Origin: Burkholderiaceae bacterium
GTDB lineage: Bacteria > Pseudomonadota > Gammaproteobacteria > Burkholderiales > Burkholderiaceae_E
NCBI GenBank assembly: GCA_016710525.1
Contig: JADJVQ010000006.1
Span: 62,001 to 126,000, forward strand
DNA length: 64,000 bases
Direction of reading: 5' to 3'
Position numbers and translations under genes: made by a program. Each line of letters starts with the position of its first letter. Position 1 is the first letter of the stretch. Below, piece after piece: positions 26,476 through 36,696 of this stretch. Below the pieces are notes generated by a model, which ran no database searches, had not been told where the DNA came from, and saw only the letters and a program-made list of their open reading frames with translations.

Positions 26476-27234
26476 ATGAGCGACGAACCCATCCTTGCCG
26501 GCGCCGAGCCCTTCTTCTTCAAGGGCAACGACATCGGCGTGCTGGTGTGCCACGGCTTTACCGGCACCACGCAGAGCATGCGCTACCTGGGCGAGCAGCT
26601 GCACGGCGCCGGCTACACCGTGATCGGCCCGCGGCTCAAGGGCCACGGCGTGTCGCCGGCGGCCATGGCGCGCAGCACCGCGGCCGACTGGGTGGAATCG
26701 GTCGAGCAGGCGCTGGACGAGCTGCGCAAGCACTGCTCGCAGATTTACATGACCGGCCTGTCGATGGGTGGCACGCTGACGCTGCACACCGCGGCCAAGC
26801 ATGCCGACCTCATCAAGGGCGCGATTCCGATCAACGCCGCGGTGCAGCTGTCCAGCCCCGACATGGCCGGCCTGGCCTTCGGCCGCGGCCTGCCGGACAC
26901 CGTGCCCGGCATCGGCTCGGACATCAAGGACCCGAACAGCAAGGAACTGGCCTATGCCGAGGTGCCGGTGGTGGCCTTCCGCCAGGTCTATGCGCTGATG
27001 GCGGCCACGCACGACCTGCTGCCGCGCGTGAAGTGCCCGACGCTGGTGATCACCGCGCGCGAGGACCACGTCGTCAGCCCGACCAACGGCCCGCTGATCG
27101 CCGCCAAGGTGGGCGCCAACCGGGTGGAGATGGCCTGGCTGGAGAACTCGTACCACGTGGCCACGATCGACAACGACAAGGCACTGATCGCCAAACTGGC
27201 CATCGACTTCATCAAGTCCATCGCCGGTCGTTGA
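26476..27234 (+). CDS. Alpha/beta hydrolase, Est30-like carboxylesterase
   Basis: This 252-residue hydrolase has the oxyanion motif VLVCHGFTGTTQSMRYL, the nucleophile elbow YMTGLSMGGTLTL, an acid-bearing strand ITAREDHVVSP and the catalytic histidine in ENSYHVATIDNDK. Those features match Est30-type thermostable carboxylesterases and monoacylglycerol lipases. CTGGAG precedes ATG 26476. It follows the sugar importer and precedes a glycerol-kinase start, so a role in releasing a polyol from an ester is plausible, but that is inference from neighbours only. Confidence 0.88.
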   Translation: MSDEPILAGAEPFFFKGNDIGVLVCHGFTGTTQSMRYLGEQLHGAGYTVIGPRLKGHGVSPAAMARSTAADWVESVEQALDELRKHCSQIYMTGLSMGGTLTLHTAAKHADLIKGAIPINAAVQLSSPDMAGLAFGRGLPDTVPGIGSDIKDPNSKELAYAEVPVVAFRQVYALMAATHDLLPRVKCPTLVITAREDHVVSPTNGPLIAAKVGANRVEMAWLENSYHVATIDNDKALIAKLAIDFIKSIAGR

Positions 27235-27301
27235 GACGGGGCGCCAGCGCCGGCGCGCGAATGTCGGTTAGATTGCCCGATCGAGGTTCGCAGGAGACAA
27301 G

Positions 27302-27457
27302 ATGAGCCACATCCTCGCGCTGGACCAGGGCACCTCCAGCTCGCGCAGCATCGTCTTCGATGCGCAGGGCCGCATCGTCGCGATGGCGCAGCGCGAGCTG
27401 ACGCAGCACTTTCCGCAGCCCGGCTGGGTCGAGCACGACCCGATGGAGAGCGCATAG
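27302..27457 (+). pseudogene. glpK: Glycerol kinase, 5' stub
   Basis: Only the first 51 residues remain: MSHILALDQGTSSSRSIVFD, ending LTQHFPQPGWVEHDPMESA and a stop. That is the N-terminal phosphate-binding strand of GlpK, normally about 500 residues. An AGGAG site precedes the ATG. Similarity ends around 27453, where IS91-associated sequence begins, so the gene was cut by insertion or recombination. The stub with the transporter and esterase suggests a former glycerol or polyol uptake operon. Confidence 0.85.
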
Positions 27458-27755
27458 GAATTTCAAACGGCCTCTGGCCTGCCTCTGGCCTCTGGAAAGC
27501 CCGACTGATGCATGGGTGGCCGGCCGATACCGGCCTGGATGGCTTGGAACTGACGGCTGCGACATCGTCTTGTCGTGATTCGGCCTGGCCCCTGACGGAT
27601 CGCTCGGGGCGCGCTGGGCCTTGGTATCAGGGTTGACCCTGAGTCCGTGGGCATCGCCCCGGCATGCGGCGCAGCGCCATCCTGGCTGCCGCTGGCAGGG
27701 CAGCCTGAGGGCCTGGGGCGAGGTGTTTGTGACGGCCGGCGCGGCTCAGGCAGCT
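27458..27755. other. Non-coding terminal region of the IS91-like remnant
   Basis: These 298 bases lie between the glpK stub and the transposase 3' end. I see no gene. It contains the short repeats GCCTCTGGCCT (27470-27495) and an inverted pair around GGTATCAGGGTTGACCCTGA (27622-27641). By position it should include the terminal (ori or ter) end of the IS91-like element, but I cannot mark the exact boundary. Confidence 0.4.
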
Positions 27756-28943
27756 TCAGTCTTGCCCTGCCTCGCGCGCCCGTCCCCGGGGTGGCGGCTG
27801 CGGATCCAGCCCCAGATGGCTGAGGATCTTCTCGATGACCGCTCGCTCCAGGATGGCCGCGATGATCTTCAGTTCCCCGGCGCCGCAGTTCGGGCAGTGC
27901 TGCATGTCGATGTCGAACACGCGCTTGAGCAGCCGCGCCCAGCTGATGTGGTGCGGCCGGACCTGGACGGTCTGGACTTCGCACTCGGCGGCGGCGGCCT
28001 CGGTTGCCACCTGTGCTTGCGCTGGCGGGCCTTGCGGCACCACCAGCGCCCGCAGCTTGGCGTTCGGCGCCAGCACGCCGTGGAACCTGATGAGGTGCAG
28101 CCGCGGCCGCGGCACCAGCGCCGCCAGCCGCTGCATGAACTCCAGCGGGCTCAGCACCAGATGCGTGGTGCCGTCGCGCCAGGGTGTCTTGAGCTTCAGT
28201 TCCACCTGCCCGGCGGCGTTGAGCTGCACCCGTTCGTCGGAAAGCGCCGGGCGGGTGGTGTAGCGGCACAGCTGTTCCAGCCGCTTGCGGTCGTGCGCTT
28301 CCACCCGTACTGCGGCGTGCAGGCTGAAGCCGTCGATGTCGGCGCACAGGGCCTGGCGTGCCGTGGTCTCGCGCGGCATCGCACCCCTCAGGGTCAGCAC
28401 CTTCTGTCCGGCGCGAGGACCGAAGGCGATGCGGTAGGTGATGGCTGCCGCCTGAAGTGGCCGCAGCGTGCGCGCCTCCTCACCGTCGTCATCGGGCTCG
28501 GCCAGGTAGGTCTGACCCATGTCCTCGATCAGCACACCCCGGCGCGTGAGCAGCTTCATCAGCCGGGTGATGATCGCCTGCAGCAGCGCATGCACCTCGT
28601 CGTCGGTGGGCGAGCCCGCTTCGACGAACTGCGGCACGCCATCGGCGCCGCAACGGTATACCCCGTCCAGCAGTAGGCCGTGAAGATGTATGTTGAGGTT
28701 GGCCGCCGAGCCGAAGCGTTGTATCAGCGTGACCGCGCCGCCATGGCCTTCGTCGGCCTCGAGCCCGGCAGCATCTAGCAGATGGCGCGCAATCACGCGC
28801 TGCACCACCTGCAGCACCGGCGTGACCAGCTCGGGTTGCGCGGCCAGCAGCAAGCGCAGCGGAATCGGCAGCGACAGCACCCATTGCCGCACCGGCACGT
28901 GCGGGATGACGTGGTCCACCAGGTGCGCTGCCGTCTGCGACAT
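27756..28943 (-). pseudogene. IS91-family transposase, C-terminal part
   Basis: IS91 transposases are HUH-type rolling-circle enzymes. The visible 395 residues begin MSQTAAHLVDHVIPHVPVRQ and carry the HUH strand NLNIHLHGLLLDGVYR. The tyrosine region is LEQLCRYTTRPALSDERVQ, and a C-terminal CPNCGAGELKIIAAILER completes it. The N-terminal zinc-ribbon domain is missing; upstream sequence is traG instead. A matching zinc-ribbon half from a close relative lies on the other strand at 31232-31580. Without its 5' part the gene is unlikely to be functional. Confidence 0.88.
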
Positions 28944-28949
28944 CCGGCG

Positions 28950-30966
28950 CGCACCAACTGCTCCGAGGTCAAGGCGCCCAGTACCCTCTGCTGGTCTGCC
29001 GAAAGCCCCGCCAGGTATCCCTTCTCTGCGTTGGCAGTTGCTCGAGCGCCGGCAACTGGTGTGGAGACACCGAGATGACCAGAGGCGCCGAAAGCGATTC
29101 GTGCGACTTGCGACTGGCTCATCCCCGTGCTGTCGGCGACGCTCCTCGTGATCTGGTCAAGCCGGTTCAGTGTCTGCCCCAACTGCTCGAAGCTGCTGGA
29201 TGTCGATCCCGTGCTGCTCCGCGATGACTTCAGCTTTGCCAAGCCCTTGGTGAACGCCTCGGAGAGCACCGTCGAACGTTCGGAGCTTGCGGCAACGGCC
29301 TCGGTGCGAGCTGCGTCGACCTGACGGCTGGCGTCCTGCACGTCCTGCTCGCTCACGCGCATCGAGACGACCCGGGACGCGTAGCCCTGGTTGCGCAGCA
29401 GGCTGACGGCGGTCCGGGCGGTCAGCATGTTTGACGAGAAGGTGTTGCCGCTGATGTCGTCCTGCCAGTTGCTCATGACGCGCGGACCGTCCGGTTCCGC
29501 GCGGGCCGGATCTGGTCCATCGAGACATTGCCCTGCTCAGATTGCCCGCGGCGGCACCTGCCGTGGCCGGCCTCAACTGCAGGCCAGAGACCGCCCACCA
29601 GCGCGCGGTGCCAGGTTCCATCGAGCGCGGCCCAGGCGATGACGGGATGCTGATGGCCAGGTAATAGGACCTCGGCCTCCGCCGGAGATCGCCCGGGAGT
29701 AGATCGTCGATGCCGGCTTCCAGCGACGAGCCTTGGCGCCGCCGAAAGGTCCGCCGCCTGCGAGGTCCAGGCGGCGTAGATCGATGCCAGTAGTTGAGCA
29801 CGGCATAGCGGCGGCCAGAGCCGGATCCAGATCAGCACCGCGGCGTAGCCCCGAAGCCGCGTGTGGTCTCGCCCGCTGGTCAGCAGCATCAACAAGGACA
29901 AGGAGGGGGAACAGCGCGTAGGTGAGGGCCTCGATCACGTTGCGGAACACCGGCAGCGCCTGCTCGGCGACCTTGCCGGCGTTCAGCCAGGCCGCGTTCT
30001 GCTGCGCCACGGACTGCGCCCGCCCGACGGCCAGCACCATGGCCGCCGGGTCGTTCACCTTCTGACCGATGATGTTGCTGGTGTCGTTGATCGCATTCAG
30101 CACTGCGTTCTGGCGGATCAGGTCGGCCGCCGTCGCGGCCGCGGTCGCGATGCTGTTCTTCAGGTAGGCCTGCTGGATCTGCCCGGCGATGGCGGCGTTG
30201 GCGGCCGCAGCCGGCAGCGTCGGGTTCAGCTGGAAGGCGAGCTTGCCCTGGATGCGGGTCAGCTGCGCCGGCAGCCGTCCGTTGAGGTTCGTGTAGGCGT
30301 TCGGGCAGGTGTCGACGGTGATCGAGCCGCCGGCGCTGGTCAGGGTCGTGAAGCGGGCCGGGTTGGGCGATGCCATCAGCGCCCACACGTCGTCCGAGCT
30401 CGAGAACGTGCCCGGATCGACCGTGCCGTCGATCAGGTCGTACATCGTGCAGTTGTGGATGAAGTTGACCAGGTCCGTGCGGAAGTTCGGATCCTGGAAG
30501 GCGACGCCGCCTGTCTCCCGGATGAGGCGGTTGCCGAACATCAGGCCGTTCTTCTCGTAGCTCAGTTCGCTCGGCAGGGCGCCGACACCCGGGATGACCT
30601 GGAAGGCCGTCTCGAACAGGCCCGTGAGCGTGTGCCCGACCGTACTGGTGACGCGCTGCCGAGGAAGGCCACGCCGAAGGGGACGTTGGCCACCACCTTC
30701 ACGGCGGATCCGCCGGTCTTGTCGACGACGCCCACGGTCACCCGCGGCACGATGAGGACGGAGAACACCAGCAGCACCGTGGCCAGCCACTTCCAACCCT
30801 GCAGCTTCTCGGGCGCGAAGGCGTAGGCCACCAGCGCTGCGATGAAACCGCAGAAGGCCACGGCGGCGACCGCCGCCATGTAGTCGCCAGAGCCGTGGAT
30901 GGTTGCCGCAGCGTTGAAGATGCCGAACAGGCTGTCGGCGTTCTGGTACGCCGAGATCTCCCACAT
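28950..30966 (-). pseudogene. Conjugal transfer protein TraG (TraG_N type), frameshifted and truncated
   Basis: The reading begins MWEISAYQNADSLFGIFNAA with a membrane segment AAVAAVAFCGFIAALVAYAF, then VGHTLTGLFETAFQVIPGVG and PNAYTNLNGRLPAQLTRIQG. It continues through LLMLLTSGRDHTRLRGYAAV to MSNWQDDISGNTFSSNMLTA and GLSADQQRVLGALTSEQLV. That is the mating-pair-stabilisation TraG N-terminal family of F- and ICE-type type IV secretion systems. Shifts occur near 30660, near 29895 and several times between 29480 and 29860. The 3' part is replaced by the IS91 fragment. No other transfer genes remain, so conjugation is not supported. Confidence 0.82.
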
Positions 30967-31231
30967 GCGTCGCCCCAGGGGGCGCGTGGATCCTGAAGCG
31001 ATGTGACGATGGCGTCGGCCAGGAACGACCTCAAAAGCACTGAGGATATCGGCACCAAGGTGAACGACGGACTCCCGCCGGGGCTGGCCCACCCCAACCG
31101 GCTGCACCCGGTGGAGGGCCATCTTCTTGCACCCACAAGCCCGACCGAAGGGCGATGGCGAGTGCAGGGCGATGCTGGGACGGTAGAGGTCCCCATCGAG
31201 TCCTCTGCATGCCGTGCGCCGCCCGCCAGCC

Positions 31232-31580
31232 CGGTTCCTTACCCCGGCCAGCCGGCTCGCACTACGAACGCCACCGACCGGAGCAGACCACGCTGTACCG
31301 CCTGGTCCAGCAGCATGCGGCCAGCTTCATCGCCCACACCGAGGCCAGCACGGACGCCGAGTTGCCGCGGTTCATCAAGGACAGGGTTCGACGCGCTTCC
31401 TCGAGTGCGGCATCCTGGCGCATGGATTCCTGCGGCTACGCTGCGGCGAGTGCGGCCACGACAAGCTGCTGGCCTTCAGCTGCAAGCGCCGGGGATTCTG
31501 CCCCTCTTGCGGCGCCCGGCGCATGTCGCAGACCGCTGCGCACCTGGTCGACCACGTCATCCCGCACGTGCCGGTGCGCA
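31232..31580 (+). pseudogene. IS91-family transposase, N-terminal zinc-ribbon part
   Basis: Coded on the plus strand in two frames: TTLYRLVQQHAASFIAHTEA then, after a shift near 31385, FLECGILAHGFLRLRCGECG and KRRGFCPSCGARRMSQTAAH. This is the zinc-binding N-terminus of IS91 transposases. It ends abruptly after HVIPHVPVR at 31580. The last ~60 bases match the 5' end of the minus-strand C-terminal half at 28885-28943 with a few differences, so these are parts of two related copies rather than one inverted gene. Confidence 0.8.
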
Positions 31581-31581
31581 G

Positions 31582-31987
31582 CGAGGTCAATTCGATCAGG
31601 AGGGCGCTCGCGGCAGCACGGGCGGAAAGTGCCGCGTTGAAGCGCAGGGTCAGCGAATTGGAGCGGTCCTTGCGGCAGTCCGCACGCATCGCCCACGCTC
31701 GGCCGCCATCGCCATCGCCATCGCCATCTCCGGTCGAGGAAGCTGACGGCGCCGACAAGTTCCGGTTCCGCGCCTCCGGCATGGCCAGCAATCGCAAGCG
31801 CCTGGGCCTGTCGGCCGCGGATTTCGGGTTGCTCGTCAGCGCATCGGGGCAGAGCGTGTACGCCTGGGAGCAAGGCAAGGCACGCCCCAGAGGCAAGAAC
31901 CTCGCCGCCATCGCTGCCTTGCGCGGGGTCGGCAAGCGCGAGGTGGTGGAGCGGTTGGCAGCCCTGAAGTCAGGCGGGCCATCGTAG
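31582..31987 (+). pseudogene. XRE-like helix-turn-helix protein, 5' end replaced
   Basis: In frame with the transposase remnant, the second half of the open frame encodes a coiled coil (SAALKRRVSELERSLRQ), then a serine/proline-rich linker and a C-terminal helix-turn-helix segment. The last includes LGLSAADFGLLVSASGQSV, YAWEQGKARPRGKNLAAIAA and VGKREVVERLAALK. Proteins with this layout are common small DNA-binding proteins of unknown target. The normal N-terminus is missing because the IS91 piece joins at about 31580, giving an open chimeric frame from 31214. Whether the fusion is expressed is unknown. Confidence 0.65.
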
Positions 31988-32120
31988 GCCTGCCGGCGCC
32001 CGGTCCGGCGCCCTGACCATCGGCGAGCGCTCCTCGCCACCCTTGAAGTGCACGGGCTCAATGGGATCCTGACTGCATGGTGGGCCGTCGGCCTGCCATG
32101 CAACCGATCAGGAGTCCCTC

Positions 32121-34262
32121 ATGAAATTCTCCAAAGCCGAGGTCGACGCCATCATCGAGGCGTCCCCTCGCACCTTCGTTCCCTTCAACAAGCTGGTGCT
32201 GTCCGAGGACCACCAGGCCCGCAGTGCCACGACGCCCGCGACGTCGCTGCCGGAACTGGCCGCGTCGATCAAGGACAGCGGCGTGCTGCAGAACCTTGTC
32301 GTCGTCCAGGCGGCGCGCGGGCGCTACGAGGTCTGCGCCGGCGGGCGGCGGCTCGCCGCGCTCACGCTGCTCGTGCAGCAGGGCAACATCGCCGACAACT
32401 ACCCCGTGCCGGTGCTCGTCGTGCCGGCCGACAAGGCGCTCATCGCGAGCCTTGCCGAGAACTGCTTCGACGTGCCGATGCACCCGGCCGACGAGTTCGC
32501 CGCCTTCGCCAGGCTGCTCGCGCAGGGCAAGTCCGTCGAGGACGTGGCCGCAGCCTTCGGCGTGACGCCGCTCATCGTCAAGCGGCGCATGAAGCTCGCC
32601 ACCGTCTCGCCCCAGCTGATGGCCCTGTACCGCGAAGGCGGCATCGGCCTGGACTGCCTGATGGTGCTGGCCTCGGTCGACGATCACCAGCGCCAGGAGC
32701 AGGCCTGGGCCGGTCTGCCGAGCTGGAACCAGCGCCCGGAACATCTGCGGCAGTTGCTGACCCGGGGCGAGATCGAGTCGGACGCTGACCCGCTGGCCCG
32801 CTACGTCACCGTCAAGGCCTACGAGAAGGCCGGCGGACCACTGCGCCGCGACCTGTTCAGCGACGACGACCGCAAGGCCTACCTGCTGGACCCGGCCCTG
32901 CTGGAGCGCCTTGCCGCCGACAAACTGGGCAAGCGCGCGAAGCAACTCCTGTCTGAAGGCTGGAAGTGGGTCGACATCCGTCCGCGCTTCGCCTACGACG
33001 AGTACGTCAAGCACGGCGAACTGCGCAAGCCCCGCCGCGCACCGACGCCCGAGGAAGCCGAGGCGCTGAAGGCGCTGGAGACGCGCATCGCTGCCCTGCA
33101 CGAGCAGATGGACACGCTGGTGGACCGCGACGGCGATGGCGATGCCGGCGAGGGCGTAAGCGACGCCGGCGAGGCGAACGACGCCGCCGACGAGGACGAC
33201 GCGTCGCGCGACCGTGCCTTCCTCGCCCTGGAGTCCGAGGCCGAGGGGCTGGAGGAAGAGCGCAAGGCCAGGCTCGAGGCGTTGACCGAATGGCCCGCGG
33301 CCTGGATGGCGCTCGCCGGGTGCGTGCTTCATGTGGGCGCGGACGGCCGTGCTGCGGTCAAGGCAGGGCTCATCCGTCCCGAGGATCGGGCCGATCTGGC
33401 GCAGGCCATCACCAAGGCTGCCGAACAGAAGTCGGCCGGTGGCGACCGCACAGGCGATGACGCGGATCCTGCGCGCGGCTCGGGGCTCCCGGGCCTGCAG
33501 TCGCTTCCATCGGCAGCCGGCGCCACGGCACGGCCCGTGCACTCCGAGAAGCTCATGCGCCGCCTCACGGCCCACCGCGTCGCCGCGATCCAGGCCGAGC
33601 TGCTGGACCGCCCGGAGCTTGCGTTGGCGGCACTGACGACCCACCTGACACTGAAGCTGCTGGCCGACCCGCTCCATGGCGCCTACCGACTGCCCAACCT
33701 GCTGGCGATCAGCGCGACCGGCAATCAGCACGAGCTGCGGGGTGCGGCCGAGGACATCGAGGCGAGCCCGGCGGCCCAGCGCATCGAAGCCGACCGCATC
33801 GCCTGGATCGAGCACCTGCCCAAGGAACCCGACGCGGTGTTCGACTGGATGCTGGGGCAGCCGTCGCAGACGGTGCAGCGGCTGCTGACCTTCCTGGTCG
33901 CGTCCACCGTGAACGGCATCACCGGCACCGACGCCGGCCGACCGATCAATGACGGTCTGGCCCGCGCCCTCGGCCTGGACATGACGCGATGGTGGTCGGC
34001 GACGGGGGAGGCCTACCTTCAGCACGTGTCCAAGGCGAGGGTGGTCGAGGTGGTGCACACCGTGGCCGGCGCCAAGGCGGCAGGTCCGCTCACGGCGCTG
34101 AAGAAGGATGCCGCGGTGGCGCAGGCCGAACAACTGCTCGCCGGGCGTGGCTGGTTGCCCGACTGCCTGCGCGTGCAGCCGCACGCCGATGCCCCGGCGA
34201 CGCGTGGCGAGGAGGTCGACGCCAACGATCCAGCACGGACCGAGGCGCCCGCCTGCGCCTGA
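32121..34262 (+). CDS. ParB/RepB/Spo0J-family protein, large
   Basis: The 713-residue product has a ParB N-terminal domain: IKDSGVLQNLVVVQAARGRY then VCAGGRRLAALTLLVQQG, and SLAENCFDVPMHPADEFAAF. A helix-turn-helix follows in GKSVEDVAAAFGVTPLIVKR. Typical ParB proteins are 300-ish residues; this form, with a long C-terminal half and an acidic stretch (about residues 330-365), is known from plasmids and integrative elements. AGGAG lies eight bases before the ATG. No ParA ATPase adjoins it, so a role in element stability or as a CTP-switch or nuclease-like factor is open. The frame is intact, unlike most neighbours. Confidence 0.85.
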   Translation: MKFSKAEVDAIIEASPRTFVPFNKLVLSEDHQARSATTPATSLPELAASIKDSGVLQNLVVVQAARGRYEVCAGGRRLAALTLLVQQGNIADNYPVPVLVVPADKALIASLAENCFDVPMHPADEFAAFARLLAQGKSVEDVAAAFGVTPLIVKRRMKLATVSPQLMALYREGGIGLDCLMVLASVDDHQRQEQAWAGLPSWNQRPEHLRQLLTRGEIESDADPLARYVTVKAYEKAGGPLRRDLFSDDDRKAYLLDPALLERLAADKLGKRAKQLLSEGWKWVDIRPRFAYDEYVKHGELRKPRRAPTPEEAEALKALETRIAALHEQMDTLVDRDGDGDAGEGVSDAGEANDAADEDDASRDRAFLALESEAEGLEEERKARLEALTEWPAAWMALAGCVLHVGADGRAAVKAGLIRPEDRADLAQAITKAAEQKSAGGDRTGDDADPARGSGLPGLQSLPSAAGATARPVHSEKLMRRLTAHRVAAIQAELLDRPELALAALTTHLTLKLLADPLHGAYRLPNLLAISATGNQHELRGAAEDIEASPAAQRIEADRIAWIEHLPKEPDAVFDWMLGQPSQTVQRLLTFLVASTVNGITGTDAGRPINDGLARALGLDMTRWWSATGEAYLQHVSKARVVEVVHTVAGAKAAGPLTALKKDAAVAQAEQLLAGRGWLPDCLRVQPHADAPATRGEEVDANDPARTEAPACA

Positions 34263-34290
34263 ACGCAGGGCCGGCCCGGGCCGGGCCGGC

Positions 34291-35598
34291 TCATGCGACC
34301 GGGACAGGCGTGTCACCGTCGCCCCTGATGCTCCGCGGCCCGGGCTTGCCGGTCTCGCCCTGGGCCGGGTCGCGGCTCCCTGCAGGCGAGCGCCGGATCG
34401 CACCGATGTAGGCGCCGGCCGAGCGCAGGCGGGCATGGCCCGCGATACGGGCCACACGCAGCCGCGCCTGGCGGTCGAGGTCCTGATCGACAGGCCCACC
34501 GCCACGCACCGGCGCGGGCGTGCCCGTCGTGTCCTGGTACTGGCCTTGAAGGTGGTCGTGCCGCGCCCCGTGCCCGGTGGTGCCGCTCTCGCGCTTCGTG
34601 AGGCCGAACTTGCGCAGCGCATAGTCCAGGCGACGGAGGTTGGACTTCAGGTCCCGATCCGGCGCCCCCATGTGTGCGTCATGGCCGCTGACCACGCTGC
34701 GGGCATGCGCGATGGCCGACTGCTGCTCCTCGGTGGCCAGCGGAAGCCAGCGCGCACGGCCTCCCTTGCCCTTTGTCCACAGATACCGATCCGCCTCCCG
34801 TTGTTCGTCGGGCAGGCCTGTCTCCTCGAACGGATGCACGTGGGCGTAGGGGCGGCACATCACCGACTCCTTGCGCCGCAGGCCGACCTTCACCATCAGG
34901 CGCATCGACGCGCCGATGCGGGCATCGTAGGCAGAGACCTGGGCCAGCAAGGCCTCCACGTCGATGCCGTTGCCGCTCCAGCTCTTGTCGCGCTGGGCGT
35001 TCTCGTGGCGCTCGTACTCGTCAGGCGTCAGGCCGTAGTGCTCGGGCCTGCGGATGAAGCCCGGCTTATTGAGCCACATCGCCAGGCCACGCAGAAAGCT
35101 CAGGTAGGTCTGGATCGTCCCCGGCGAGAGCTTGCGGCGCTGCCAGACCTTCACCATCGCCTGGACATGCCGCTGGCCCAGGTTGCGCGGATCGGGCGCC
35201 AGCTTGAAGCCGGCGTCGGTGTGCAGTTCGCGGAAGAAGCGCCGCAGGAAGTGGGCGCGCTCGTAGCGCGTCTTGTGCGACACGGTCTTCTCCAGCGCGG
35301 TGTGCAGCGGGTTGAACAGCTCGATCAGCACGTCCACCACCCGGTTCACGGGCGTCCTGCCCGGCGGGTACATGTCCAGCACCTGCTGGGGCGACTTGCC
35401 GGCCCAGTTCTGGCGGCGCGGCGAGTCCTGGCCATGCAAGCGGCCTGGGCTGGCCGAGGTCATCGAGGAGTTCCTGGAAGGGCGGGTGGATGAGGAGGGC
35501 AGGGTGGAGCCTTTGCGCGGGTCGTTGCGGCGGTCGTTGAGGGAGAGCGGTGACTGCCGGCGGCGGCGCGAGGGTTCTGCACGGCGAATGCGGGACAT
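34291..35598 (-). CDS. Tyrosine recombinase, element-borne (Integrase_1 type)
   Basis: About 435 residues from ATG 35598 (MSRIRRAEPSRRRRQSPLSL). A SAM-like N-terminal domain (HFLRRFFRELHTDAGFKL and GTIQTYLSFLRGLAMWLNKP) precedes the catalytic domain. The active-site set appears complete: Arg in LMVKVGLRRKESVM, His-x-x-Arg in TGHGARHDHL, Gly-His in IAGHARLRSAG and Tyr in AYIGA. Such integrase-domain proteins sit inside integrative conjugative elements away from the att site and may have a role other than integration. The frame extends to 36015 but the added residues look non-coding. It converges on parB. Confidence 0.78.
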   Translation of the reverse strand: MSRIRRAEPSRRRRQSPLSLNDRRNDPRKGSTLPSSSTRPSRNSSMTSASPGRLHGQDSPRRQNWAGKSPQQVLDMYPPGRTPVNRVVDVLIELFNPLHTALEKTVSHKTRYERAHFLRRFFRELHTDAGFKLAPDPRNLGQRHVQAMVKVWQRRKLSPGTIQTYLSFLRGLAMWLNKPGFIRRPEHYGLTPDEYERHENAQRDKSWSGNGIDVEALLAQVSAYDARIGASMRLMVKVGLRRKESVMCRPYAHVHPFEETGLPDEQREADRYLWTKGKGGRARWLPLATEEQQSAIAHARSVVSGHDAHMGAPDRDLKSNLRRLDYALRKFGLTKRESGTTGHGARHDHLQGQYQDTTGTPAPVRGGGPVDQDLDRQARLRVARIAGHARLRSAGAYIGAIRRSPAGSRDPAQGETGKPGPRSIRGDGDTPVPVA

Positions 35599-36696
35599 GG
35601 TGGGCTTTCTGCAAGGTGGCGGACTGCCCGAACAGCACGCCGGTGGATGAACGGTCCGGGGGACCGGAAACGGAGGAATCCATCTGGACATCCCCGGGGC
35701 CGATTCCTGGCAAGCCCACGGCGATGGAGATCGTGTGCAACGTCGGTGCGGCGGCCGATCTCTACAGCGCCACACCCACCCATGGCTTTGCTGGTCCGGG
35801 CTCCTCGTGGTCTTCGTCAAGGGGCCTGGGTCAGCTCGGTCAGACTTAAAAATGGAACACGTTGATCCAGGCCGCCTGCGCATTTCTGCGACGCGACGAC
35901 AAGGGTGATGTCCACCCCGCTCGGGGCTGGGTGCGACATCGACGCCAGGGTCGAGCCCTGGGTCATTCGGTGGATCAGGCCTGGTGTGCAGCGCCGGCCA
36001 CTCGCATGGGTCCACCCCTGACCGAGAGTCCAGGGCGGTGTCGAGTTGATGAGCGAGGGTCGTGCGGGAGCCTCATGGAGGCCATCACGCCGCGCGATGC
36101 GCGTCATGCGCGCGTGCTCAAGGAGCTGGCGGGAACGGTGCGCGGCATCAGGTGCCGCCACGGGGTTCTGCTGCGCCGGTGCGCTTCTGGAGCGCCCATC
36201 CGTCATCGCGGGGATGCGGCTGGCAAGGACCGGGCAGGTCACTGCGGTGGTGGATGACTCGGCACGCTCGCGGCGTCGATCCTTCTGGAGGTCGAGGCCG
36301 GTCGCGCCACCCGTTCGGGACGGGAACTTCGGTTGAAGGCACGAGGCAGGTAACGACTGCGACGCCTGCGATGCTCGTCTTCTTCGAGAGGACGGAGCGG
36401 GCCAGGAGCCCTCGGGAGCCCACAGTGGAAACCGCGACGCCATCCACGGTCAAGGCCGCATGCGCAGCGCCCGCCGCAAGACCCCTGATCGGGCGGCCCT
36501 TGGGGCAGGCAGTTGACGGCGCGAGATTCGGCGGCAGGGCCCATCTAGCGTCGCAATGGCCCGGATCGCCAGCAACGGCGCGGGGTTGACAGGCAAGGCT
36601 GCCGCCTCAGGTACCCCGACTGGCCAGGCACCGGCATCTCCAGGCCGTGTCAGGCGCCGGCGTGCCGGCCGATGGACGGGGTTGACGAGTGACTTT
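35599..36696. other. 1.1-kb stretch without a convincing gene
   Basis: Open frames of 100-210 codons exist on both strands (the longest on minus, 35817-36443), but they are rich in Arg/Pro/Gly/Ser, have no recognisable domain and no good ribosome-binding site. This is typical of non-coding GC-rich DNA. A degraded gene is possible. The stretch leads into the repeat array upstream of the ParM-like gene. Confidence 0.45.

Noticed and set aside
28950..30966. A functional type IV secretion locus
   Set aside because: Only traG is present and it is frameshifted several times and lacks its 3' end; no relaxase, coupling protein or pilus genes are visible.
35817..36443. A 208-codon minus-strand gene in the long gap
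   Set aside because: No ribosome-binding site, no domain and a composition like non-coding GC-rich DNA; it overlaps other equally long frames.
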